64,000 bases of DNA from Aromatoleum toluvorans. Its GTDB lineage: Bacteria > Pseudomonadota > Gammaproteobacteria > Burkholderiales > Rhodocyclaceae. Positions 57,078 through 64,000 of the stretch are shown one piece after another; position 1 is the first letter of the stretch; the number at the start of each line of letters is the position of its first letter. The translations under genes and the position numbers were made by a program. The stretch spans positions 1 through 64,000 of the forward strand of contig NZ_WTVN01000005.1 in NCBI RefSeq assembly GCF_012910905.1. The letters run 5' to 3'. The notes beneath the pieces were generated by a model, which saw nothing but the letters and a program-made list of their open reading frames with translations, was not told where the DNA came from and did not search any database.

Positions 57078-58589
57078 TTACATCCGCTCGCCGCGCAGCG
57101 CGCGCAGGTGCCAGCCGAACACCTCTTCCAGCAGGTGCGGCGTCTGCTTGCCGGGCGAGAACTCCAGCGCGCGCTTGTAATAATCGCTCAGCGCCGGCTT
57201 GAAGTTCGGATGCGCGCAGTTCTCGATGATCACCTTCGCGCGCTGCTTGGGCGACAGCCCGCGCAGGTCGGCGAGGCCCTGCTCAGTCACCAGCACCTGC
57301 ACGTCGTGCTCGGTGTGGTCGACGTGCGAGGCCATCGGCACGATGCACGAGATCGCCCCGCCCTTCGCCTGCGACGGCGTCATGAAGATCGACAGGTAGG
57401 CGTTGCGCGCGAAGTCGCCCGAGCCGCCGATGCCGTTCATGATCTTCGAGCCCATCACGTGGGTCGAGTTGACGTTGCCGTAGATGTCGGCCTCGATCAG
57501 GCCGTTCATCGCAATGATGCCCAGACGGCGGATCACTTCCGGATGGTTGCTGATCTCCTGCGGGCGCAGGATGATGCGCTCGCGGTACTTCGCGAGGTCC
57601 GCATTCAGCTCCGCCAACGCCTGGTTGCTGAGCGAGAAGGCGGTCGCCGACGCGCTCGCGAGCTTGCCGGATTTGAGCATCTCCAGCATGCCGTCCTGCA
57701 GCACCTCGGTGTAGGCGGTGAGGTTCTCGAACGGCCCCTCGTTGAGCCCCGCCATCACCGCGTTGGCGATGTTGCCGACGCCCGATTGCAACGGCAGCAG
57801 CTCGCGCGGCAGGCGTCCCTTCTTCACCTCGTGCTGCAGGAATTCCAGGATGTGGCCGGCGATCTTCTTCGAGTTCTCGTCCGGCGGCGCGAAGGCCGAG
57901 TTGCGGTCCGGCGCGTGCGTCTCGACCACCGCGATCACCTTCTCCGGGTCGCAGCGCAGGTAGGGCTCGCCGATGCGGTCGGAGCTGCGCACGAGCGGGA
58001 TCGGCTGGCGGTTCGGCGGCAGCTGCGTGCCGTACCAGATGTCGTGCATGCCTTCGAGCTGGGCGCTCTGCCACGAGTTGACCTCGAGGATCACCTTGTC
58101 GGCCTGGTCCAGCCAGGTCTTGTTGTTGCCGATCGACGACGACGGGATCAGGCGCCCGTCTTCCAGGATGCCCGCGACCTCGACGACCGCGACGTCGAGC
58201 TTGCCGAGGAAACCGAACCACACGAACTGCGCGACGTGCGACAGGTGGATGTCGATGTACTCCATCTCGCCGGCGTTGATGCGCTTGCGGCAGGTCGGGT
58301 CCGACTGGTAGGGCAGGCGCATCTCGATGCCGTCGACCATCGCCAGCGCACCGTCGAGTTCCGGCGCCGTCGAGGCGCCCGTCCACACGCCGATCTTGAA
58401 GCGCTTGCCGTTCAGGTTTGCGTCCATGATGTGCTTGGCCAGCGCGGACGGCACGGCTTTCGGGTAGCCCGAACCGGTGAAGCCGCTCATGCCCACGTTC
58501 ATGCCCGACTGGATCAGGCTCGCCGCCTCGGTGGCGGACATGACCTTGCTGCGCAGCGCCGCGTTATGGATGCGATTTTCTTTGTTCAT
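57078..58589 (-). CDS. Acetyl-CoA hydrolase / succinyl-CoA:acetate CoA-transferase
   Basis: A 503-residue family I CoA-transferase of the AarC/Ach1/Cat1 type. MNVGMSGFTGSGYPKAVPSAL, LPLQSGVGNIANAVMAGL, the catalytic Glu in TAYTEVLQDG (E295) and the C-terminal IIPMASHVDHTEHDV-like segment (CIVPMASHVDHTEHDV) are typical. It likely exchanges CoA between succinyl-CoA and acetate or propionate, joining the mutase product to acetate metabolism. The ATG starts MNKENRIHN; a GTG 9 nt upstream is too close to GGAGAC. A hairpin (CCGGGATG/CATCCCGG, 58611-58630) is in the leader. Divergent from a LysR gene. Confidence 0.9.
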   Translation of the reverse strand: MNKENRIHNAALRSKVMSATEAASLIQSGMNVGMSGFTGSGYPKAVPSALAKHIMDANLNGKRFKIGVWTGASTAPELDGALAMVDGIEMRLPYQSDPTCRKRINAGEMEYIDIHLSHVAQFVWFGFLGKLDVAVVEVAGILEDGRLIPSSSIGNNKTWLDQADKVILEVNSWQSAQLEGMHDIWYGTQLPPNRQPIPLVRSSDRIGEPYLRCDPEKVIAVVETHAPDRNSAFAPPDENSKKIAGHILEFLQHEVKKGRLPRELLPLQSGVGNIANAVMAGLNEGPFENLTAYTEVLQDGMLEMLKSGKLASASATAFSLSNQALAELNADLAKYRERIILRPQEISNHPEVIRRLGIIAMNGLIEADIYGNVNSTHVMGSKIMNGIGGSGDFARNAYLSIFMTPSQAKGGAISCIVPMASHVDHTEHDVQVLVTEQGLADLRGLSPKQRAKVIIENCAHPNFKPALSDYYKRALEFSPGKQTPHLLEEVFGWHLRALRGERM

Positions 58590-58916
58590 GCGATTCACGT
58601 CTCCTGGAAGCCGGGATGTCTGCATCCCGGTGCAAACGGCCGCCCGGTGGAGGAGCCCGCAAAGCTGCCCTGCGTGGAATCCGCTGCCGGAACGGCGCGA
58701 CAAGGCGCGGCACAAACGGAGCAGGCCGCGCACGTAATGCGCGCCACCGGTAACCCGATGGCGCGCATTCCGATCGATCGAAGATTCCCGGCGGTGGAGG
58801 AGGGAGGGAGACCGCCGGACACCACGAAGGATGTGGGACAGAGTCTAGGCAACCGCTGGCCCGCCGACAAACGACGATTTATGATGCAACAGTTAAGAAT
58901 CACTTAACTATCGACG
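58590..58916. promoter_or_regulatory. Divergent control region of the CoA-transferase and LysR genes
   Basis: No gene is seen in these 327 nt. AGTTAAGAATCACTTAACT (58891-58909) is a perfect inverted repeat with 7-bp arms, fitting the T-N11-A type of LysR sites, just before the LysR start. On the minus strand TTAAGT (within it) with TCATAA 17 nt on could be the CoA-transferase promoter, so regulator binding would affect both genes. Confidence 0.55.
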
Positions 58917-59876
58917 ATGAACTACCGCCTGCCCGGCCTCACCCTGCTGCGCACCTTCGAATCCGCCGCGCGTCACCTGAGCTTCAAGCAGGCCGCGGCG
59001 GAGCTGTGCGTCACCCCCGCCGCCGTGAGCCAGCACATCAAGGCGCTGGAGGACTGGCTGGGCGTCCCGCTGTTCCGCCGCATGACGCGCGCGCTGGCGC
59101 TCACCGAACACGGCCGCGCGATGCTGCCCAAGGTGCGCGAAGGCTTCGACTGCTTCGCCGCAGCGGTCGAGAGCACGCGCCAGGCGATCGCCGGGCCGCT
59201 CACGGTGATAGCGCCGCCCTCGTTCGCGAGCCACTGGCTGGTGCCGCACCTCGCGAGCTTCACCAGCGCACACCCGGAAGTCGAGCTGCAGCTCTCGAGC
59301 ACGGCCGACACCGTCGATCGCGCCGGCCAGGCGGCCATCGTCGCCGCGCTCGCCGTCGACCCGCGCGACGCCGAAAGCCGCGTCGCCATCTTGTACGGCA
59401 CCGGCCACTATCCCGGCCGCGTCGTCGACAAGCTCTTCTCCCCCGACTACGTGCCGGTGTGCGCGCCCGCCCTGCTGCGCGGCGACAACGCGCTGCGCGA
59501 GCCGGCCGACCTCGCCCGCCATGTGCTGATCCACGACGACACGCTGCGCGACGCCGGCCCCGGCATCGCGCGCTCGGGCTGGGGGCTGTGGCTCGAACGG
59601 GCGGGCGTCGCCGGCGTCGATGCGAAGCGCGGCCCGCGCTTTGCCAACGCCGCCCTCGCCCTCGCGGCGGTGCTCGCCGGCCAGGGGGTCACGCTCGCGT
59701 CGCGCTCGCTGATCACATCGCGCGTCGCCGAAGGCAGCCTCGCGATCCCCTTCGACATACCGCTGCCCTCGCCCTTCGCCTATTATCTGGTCATGCACGA
59801 GGCGATCGCGCAGCGCCCCGCGGTCGCCGCCTTCCGCGCCTGGCTGACGGCCGAGACCGCCGCCCAGGCTGTCTGA
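58917..59876 (+). CDS. LysR-family regulator (GcvA-like)
   Basis: A 319-residue regulator. N-terminal helix-turn-helix [48 protein letters not shown] is GcvA-type, and the effector domain follows. It starts directly after a likely LysR operator and is divergent from the CoA-transferase gene, which it probably regulates. The SDR gene downstream, after 18 nt, may be co-transcribed. Confidence 0.9.
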   Translation: MNYRLPGLTLLRTFESAARHLSFKQAAAELCVTPAAVSQHIKALEDWLGVPLFRRMTRALALTEHGRAMLPKVREGFDCFAAAVESTRQAIAGPLTVIAPPSFASHWLVPHLASFTSAHPEVELQLSSTADTVDRAGQAAIVAALAVDPRDAESRVAILYGTGHYPGRVVDKLFSPDYVPVCAPALLRGDNALREPADLARHVLIHDDTLRDAGPGIARSGWGLWLERAGVAGVDAKRGPRFANAALALAAVLAGQGVTLASRSLITSRVAEGSLAIPFDIPLPSPFAYYLVMHEAIAQRPAVAAFRAWLTAETAAQAV

Positions 59877-59894
59877 CCCGGAAACACCACCGCA

Positions 59895-60629
59895 ATGAAA
59901 GCCATCCTGACCGGACACACCCAAGGCCTCGGCGCCGCGATCGCCGAAGAGCTCCTCGCACGCACGATCCCCGTGCTGGGCCTCGCGCGGCGCACCAACG
60001 ACGCCCTCGCCGAACGCTACCCCGACGATCTCTCGCAGGTGCAGATCGACCTCGCCGACACCGAGGTCCTCGCCGACTGGCTCGCCAGCGCGACCCTGCG
60101 CAGCTTCCTCGCCGATTGTTCGCAGGCCTTCCTGATCAACAACGCCGGGGTACTGCAGCCGGTCGGCCAGTCCGACATCCTGCCGCCGGAGGCGATCGCC
60201 CGCGCCATCGCGCTCAACACCGCTGCGCCGCTGATGCTCGCGAGCGCCTTCGCCGCCGCCAGCAGCGAGGTCGCGGATCGGCGCATCCTGCACGTGTCGA
60301 GCGGCGCCGCGCGCAGCGCCTATGCCGGTTGGAGCGTGTATTGCGCATCGAAGGCGGCGCTCGACCAGCACGCGCGCGCCGTCGCGATGGACGGCACGCC
60401 CGGCCTGCGCATCTGCAGCCTCGCCCCGGGTGTCGTCGATACCGCGATGCAGGCGGAGATCCGCGCGACGCCCGAGGACCGCTTCCCGGTGCGCGCCCGC
60501 TTCGAGGCGCTCAAGCGCGACAACGCCCTCGCCCGCCCCGACGAATGCGCCTTCCGGCTCGTGAACTACCTGCTCGGCGACGAATTCGGCACGGCGGCCA
60601 CGGCCGACCTGCGCCAGCTCGCAAGCTGA
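59895..60629 (+). CDS. Short-chain dehydrogenase/reductase
   Basis: A 244-residue SDR protein. The cofactor loop is [21 protein letters not shown] follows, and the catalytic set is Ser (HVSSGAA) and YCASK. NAD(P) preference and substrate are not evident. The segment after the catalytic Lys ([14 protein letters not shown]) is as usual. It follows the LysR gene. Confidence 0.87.
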   Translation: MKAILTGHTQGLGAAIAEELLARTIPVLGLARRTNDALAERYPDDLSQVQIDLADTEVLADWLASATLRSFLADCSQAFLINNAGVLQPVGQSDILPPEAIARAIALNTAAPLMLASAFAAASSEVADRRILHVSSGAARSAYAGWSVYCASKAALDQHARAVAMDGTPGLRICSLAPGVVDTAMQAEIRATPEDRFPVRARFEALKRDNALARPDECAFRLVNYLLGDEFGTAATADLRQLAS

Positions 60630-60670
60630 TCCCTGCCCTCATTCCTGTCACTCAACAAGGAAACACCGCC

Positions 60671-60991
60671 ATGCTGATGACCACCACGCCCACCGTCGAA
60701 GGCAAGACCATCCGCGCCTACCACGGCGTCGTCACCGGTGAAGCGATCATCGGCGCGAACTTCCTCAAGGACATGTTCGCCGCCGTGCGCGACTTCGTCG
60801 GCGGGCGCTCGGGCGCCTACGAGAAGACGCTGCGCTCGGCGCGCGAGACCGCCTTCGAGGAAATGGCCGAAGCGGCGGAGAAGCTCGGCGCCAACGCCAT
60901 CGTCGGCATCGACCTCGACTACGAGGTGCTGGGCGAAACCAATGGCATGCTGATGGTGGCGGTCAGCGGCACGGCCGTCACGCTCGCCTGA
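60671..60991 (+). CDS. YbjQ/UPF0145 family protein
   Basis: A 106-residue protein of the YbjQ family: [25 protein letters not shown] at the start and [17 protein letters not shown] near the end. Members form small oligomers and are sometimes called heavy-metal-binding, but function is unclear. It is 41 nt after the SDR gene. A 7-bp hairpin (CGCCTGA/TCAGGCG) covers its stop codon. Confidence 0.87.
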   Translation: MLMTTTPTVEGKTIRAYHGVVTGEAIIGANFLKDMFAAVRDFVGGRSGAYEKTLRSARETAFEEMAEAAEKLGANAIVGIDLDYEVLGETNGMLMVAVSGTAVTLA

Positions 60992-61007
60992 GTTTTCAGG
61001 CGGGTAT

Positions 61008-61634
61008 TCAGCGCTCGGCCAGCACCAGCCGCGCCGCGAGACCGAGGAACACCAGCCCCGCCGACTTGTTCAGCACGCGCCGCGCAGTCGCCGAACGGCG
61101 CAGGCGCTGCCCGATCGACGCCGCGAACAGCGCGATCGCGCCGAAGGTCAGCAGCGTCGCGACGATGAACACGAAGCCCAGCCACATCACCTGCAGCGCC
61201 ACCGGCCCCGCGCCGGCCTCGACGAACTGCGGCAGGAAGGCGAGGAAGAACAGGATCACCTTGGGATTGGTGAGGTTCATGACGATGCCGCGCACGTACA
61301 TGCGCCAGCCGTCCGGCGCCGCCGCGCCGACGGTCGGATCGCCCCCGTCGGGCGCCGTCAGCACCTGCCACGCGAGCCACGCGAGATAGGCCGCACCGGC
61401 GAACTTCAGCACCGTGAAGGCCGTCGCCGACGCGGCGAAGACGGCTGCCAGCCCCACCGCGACCGCCGCCGTGTGCCCGAGCAGGCCCGTGCACAGGCCG
61501 AGGACGACCAGCATCCCCGCGCGGCGCCCGCGCATGGCCGACTGCATCAGCACGAACAGGTTGTCCGGCCCCGGCGCCGCGCCGAGCAGCACCGACACGG
61601 CAAAAAAGGCGAGGGTCGTCTCGATGGAAGTCAT
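61008..61634 (-). CDS. LysE/RhtB-family amino-acid exporter
   Basis: A 208-residue membrane protein with about six hydrophobic segments and the family start FFAVSVLLGAAPGPDNLFVL, then NLTNPKVILFFLAFLPQFV. It exports an amino acid or related metabolite; the substrate is unknown. It converges with the YbjQ gene. Confidence 0.88.
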   Translation of the reverse strand: MTSIETTLAFFAVSVLLGAAPGPDNLFVLMQSAMRGRRAGMLVVLGLCTGLLGHTAAVAVGLAAVFAASATAFTVLKFAGAAYLAWLAWQVLTAPDGGDPTVGAAAPDGWRMYVRGIVMNLTNPKVILFFLAFLPQFVEAGAGPVALQVMWLGFVFIVATLLTFGAIALFAASIGQRLRRSATARRVLNKSAGLVFLGLAARLVLAER

Positions 61635-61679
61635 TTCAGCTCAAGGGAAGCGCGCAGGGCAGACCGCGACCCGTCCGGC

Positions 61680-62327
61680 TCAACGCAGCCCCGACGCGAT
61701 GCGCGGCGCCGCCGCGGCGAGGTTCCCGGCGCTGCGCACCTCGGTGAAGCGCTGCCGCGCGCGCTGGCCGTTCGCCAGATAGTCGATGCCGAAGCAATCC
61801 AGGCCGAGCAGGTGCGTGCGCGCCGGCACGTTCCCGGCGATCTGCTGCAGCAGCCCGGCCTCCTCCTCGACCGCCAGCACGGGCAGCGTCGTCCAGCGCT
61901 CCTCCTCGATCCATCCCATGCGCCCCACGCCGCCGATGAAGCGGATGCGTTTCGGGTGCAGGCGGAAGAACGCGAAGTCGAGCTCCAGGTACTGCTTAGC
62001 GTCCGGCTGGTAGCGCAGGTAACGGGCGACGAGTTCCGGCGACGGTTCGAAGCGTTCGACGTCGCCGATCAGCGTCATGCGCGCCCCGGCCTGGATGTTG
62101 CCATTCTCGGCGCCGACGACGGACAGGCTCGCGCGCGGGTCGGCGAGCAGGTTCTTGGTGTGCTCGGCGAGCAGGCTGATGCAGAACAGCGGGCGGTGCG
62201 CCTCGTCGACGACGCAGGGCAGCGCGGTTGCGTACGGGTAGCCGGCGAGCTGCGTCGAATGCGTCGCCAGCGTGGCGTGCCCCGCTTCGTGCAGCAGGTG
62301 GATGGCGGGGGCGACGGAGAGGTTCAT
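61680..62327 (-). CDS. Pyridoxamine-5'-phosphate-oxidase-like protein (HugZ-type)
   Basis: A 215-residue protein. The split-barrel FMN/haem-binding domain starts LLHEAGHATLATHSTQLAGYPYATALPCVVD, with CISLLAEHTKNLLADPRASLSV. The C-terminal part has IGGVGRMGWI followed by a DUF2470-like domain with LLGLDCFGIDYLANGQRARQRFTE, as in HugZ haem-degrading proteins. Whether it degrades haem is not shown. ATG chosen at MNLSVAPAI. It is 45 nt upstream of the LysE-type gene on the same strand. Confidence 0.82.
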   Translation of the reverse strand: MNLSVAPAIHLLHEAGHATLATHSTQLAGYPYATALPCVVDEAHRPLFCISLLAEHTKNLLADPRASLSVVGAENGNIQAGARMTLIGDVERFEPSPELVARYLRYQPDAKQYLELDFAFFRLHPKRIRFIGGVGRMGWIEEERWTTLPVLAVEEEAGLLQQIAGNVPARTHLLGLDCFGIDYLANGQRARQRFTEVRSAGNLAAAAPRIASGLR

Positions 62328-62405
62328 GTCCGTCACTCTGTCGCCCCCGCCTGCCGGCGTCAATGAGTTATTTCTCCTCCGCGCCGAAATCGCCTCCTGC
62401 GCCGC

Positions 62406-63638
62406 TCACAGGGATTTCAGGAATTCGACCAGGTCGGCCTTCTGCTCCGGCGTCAGACTCAGTATGAACTGCCTGTCGTAATGGTTCACGACATCCAGCA
62501 GCGTCCTGGCGCTGCCGTCGTGGAAGTACGGCGGATGCTGCCACAGCGCACGCAGCGGCGTGGTGCGATACATCTTGGTCGCCGAGCGCTGCGCATAGGC
62601 GGGGTCCATCCCCGTCTCGGCGGCGGCGTGCAGCCGCGGCGTGTTCGCGTCCGGGCCGTTCTGCACGTCGGTATAGGTCGGCGCCATATGGCACGTCCCG
62701 CAGCGCCCCACGCCGTTGAAGATCACCTCCCCGCGCTGCGCCGCCGCGTCATTCACCGTTCCCTCCGGCGGCCGGGGCGCCGGCAGGCTCAGCTGGTAGG
62801 CTAGCAGTTCAGGCAGCTTCGGCGTGACGAGATCCGGCGGCGTCTGTACGACGGATATGCCCAGCCGCGGATCGGAGAAATTGCCGTGCCCGCCCATCTG
62901 CGTCACCGCGACGTAGGCATTCCAGTAGGAGACCGGACCGTCGCCCGTATAGATCTCGAAGGGAACGCCCGCAAGGCCGTAGGCCGGCGGGATCACGACC
63001 GGCCCGTTGATGCCGTCGATGTTGAACCGCGGATCGTAGCGACCGGGCCCCCAGGAGTTGTAGACGGCCTTCTGGTCGGCCGTGAGTGCCGGCGACAGCG
63101 CGATGATCGCGCCCGGGTTGAGGTCGTGATTCGGCCAGCCGTCGAGCCGGTTGCCTATGCCCGGCGCCACCGAGTTGTCGACGGTCGAATGACACAGCGC
63201 GCAGGTCACTCCTACCCGCTTCAGCACCCCGCCTTCGACCTTGCCGACGACGCCGACGACGGCGTCGCGCCGCAGCAACTCCACCGTTGTCGCAGGATCG
63301 GTGAGATCGCTCCGGGCGAGGAAGTTCGGCGGCAGCCTGGTCGCGTCCACCTTCAGTCCGACGGAAAGCGCCGTCAGCGGGCTCACGGCCGCCGGGATCA
63401 CCTCGTGCATCCGCAGCGTGTCGGTCCACTGCTGCTCGTCGCCGAAGGTGTCGAAACGGAAGATGTGCTGCCCCTGATTCCGGTTGCCGCCGGGCATCGC
63501 GTCGGACAAGGCCGGCGTCGATGACAGGCCAAGGGCCACGGCCGCCGCGACAGCCGACAGGGTAAAGGCCGACGCCGCCACGATGCGGCGCCGTGCCGGC
63601 TTCCGCGCTGCGGAAGCGGAATCGATGCGCTTGTTCAT
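62406..63638 (-). CDS. Exported di-haem cytochrome c
   Basis: A 410-residue periplasmic protein with an N-terminal signal (ARRRIVAASAFTLSAVAAAVALGL) and two CxxCH haem sites: CALCH and CGTCH. The architecture, a large first part with one haem and a C-terminal c-type domain (RGEVIFNGVGRCGTCHMAPTYTD...RTTPLRALWQHPPYFHDGSARTL), resembles the di-haem peroxidase/MauG-like group, but peroxidase identity is uncertain. GAGGAGGAG precedes the ATG. Confidence 0.83.
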   Translation of the reverse strand: MNKRIDSASAARKPARRRIVAASAFTLSAVAAAVALGLSSTPALSDAMPGGNRNQGQHIFRFDTFGDEQQWTDTLRMHEVIPAAVSPLTALSVGLKVDATRLPPNFLARSDLTDPATTVELLRRDAVVGVVGKVEGGVLKRVGVTCALCHSTVDNSVAPGIGNRLDGWPNHDLNPGAIIALSPALTADQKAVYNSWGPGRYDPRFNIDGINGPVVIPPAYGLAGVPFEIYTGDGPVSYWNAYVAVTQMGGHGNFSDPRLGISVVQTPPDLVTPKLPELLAYQLSLPAPRPPEGTVNDAAAQRGEVIFNGVGRCGTCHMAPTYTDVQNGPDANTPRLHAAAETGMDPAYAQRSATKMYRTTPLRALWQHPPYFHDGSARTLLDVVNHYDRQFILSLTPEQKADLVEFLKSL

Positions 63639-63747
63639 GATGCACTCCTCCTCGGCCGGAAGAGGCATCGTCACGCAGGATGCGGCGCACCCCCTCCACT
63701 TGCTGCCGATTAGATGGAGTGCGCGATCGAAAGGTTACAGTGGCCGT

Positions 63748-64000
63748 TCAGCGCTTGACCTCGAGCAGTTCGACGACGAAGGTCAGCGTGCTGTTGGGCG
63801 GGATCGTCCCGGGGATGCCGCGCGCACCGTACGCCGTCTGCGGCGGACAGGTGATGCGCACCGACCCGCCCGGCTTCATCAGCTGCAGCACCTCGGTCCA
63901 GCACGGGATCACCCCGCCGACCGGGAACTCGGCCGGCTGCCCGCGGCTGTAGGAGCTGTCGAACTCGCGCCCGTTCGAGAGCGTGCCCTGGTAATGCACG
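63748..64000 (-). CDS. FKBP-type peptidyl-prolyl isomerase, truncated by the window end
   Basis: The visible 84 codons are the C-terminal part of an FKBP domain: HYQGTLSNGREFDSSYSRGQPAEFPVGGVIPCWTEVLQLMKPGG, SVRITCPPQTAYGARGIPGTIPPNSTLTFVVELLEVK. The N-terminus lies beyond 64000; the GTG at the very edge is the Val of VHYQG and not a start. It assists protein folding, possibly in the periplasm. Confidence 0.88.
   Translation of the reverse strand, partial: VHYQGTLSNGREFDSSYSRGQPAEFPVGGVIPCWTEVLQLMKPGGSVRITCPPQTAYGARGIPGTIPPNSTLTFVVELLEVKR

Overview
The window looks like chromosomal DNA of a high-GC betaproteobacterium. Gene content and protein style suggest Rhodocyclales (Azoarcus/Aromatoleum/Thauera type); this is an inference, because no rRNA or other taxonomic marker is present. 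Coding density is high and genes lie on both strands. No tRNA, rRNA, CRISPR array or complete transposon was seen. The left edge carries the 5' end of a group II intron directly behind an intrinsic terminator.

Layout. 0-8.5 kb: a minus-strand methylmalonyl-CoA block (propionyl-CoA carboxylase alpha and beta, the MeaB/ArgK-type GTPase, methylmalonyl-CoA mutase) with a divergent GntR-family regulator. 8.5-13.4 kb: class II fumarase, a NarX/DegS-like two-component pair and an isoprenylcysteine-methyltransferase-like membrane protein. 13.7-17.4 kb: a minus-strand operon for envelope glycan modification (GT2 glycosyltransferase, GtrA-like protein, methyltransferase, large membrane protein). 18.0-31.9 kb: a complete Tad/Flp pilus locus with two Flp pilins, prepilin peptidase, an unusual winged-helix/AAA+ protein, RcpC, the RcpA secretin, TadG/E/F-like pseudopilins and TadZABCD. 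32.0-35.0 kb: acetate permease with its DUF485 partner, divergent from an enoyl-CoA hydratase-like gene. 35.1-40.5 kb: late cobalamin genes (cobQ, cbiB, cobD, btuF) plus a YhcC-like radical SAM gene. 40.5-44.2 kb: an M48 peptidase, an RhlE-type helicase and an RquA-like rhodoquinone gene. 44.4-54.2 kb: a cobalamin riboswitch followed by the early corrin-ring operon (cobM, cbiX, cobH, cbiD, cobL, cobI, cbiG, cobE, cbtB, cbtA, cobJ, ferredoxin). 54.3-64 kb: two CoA-transferase/hydrolase genes, DNA polymerase IV, a LysR regulator and small metabolic genes, ending in a di-haem cytochrome c and a truncated FKBP-type isomerase.

How it fits together. The window makes and uses vitamin B12: the corrin operon sits under a B12 riboswitch, cobalt uptake and insertion genes are embedded in it, and the B12-dependent mutase with its chaperone is on the same segment. 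Propionyl-CoA carboxylase, mutase, fumarase, an RquA-like protein and a likely succinyl-CoA:acetate CoA-transferase together describe a route between propionyl-CoA and C4 dicarboxylates that could run oxidatively or, with rhodoquinone, reductively. Acetate permease and the CoA-transferases connect this to short-chain acids, and two of these loci share an identical inverted repeat that may be one operator.

The most interesting non-coding signals are: a family of inverted repeats that abut, and twice supply, stop codons; a 186-nt nested palindrome before dinB; hairpins bracketing the second pilin gene; an intrinsic terminator hidden inside a conserved coding motif of the RquA-like gene; and overlapping divergent promoters around a palindrome between the mutase and GntR genes.
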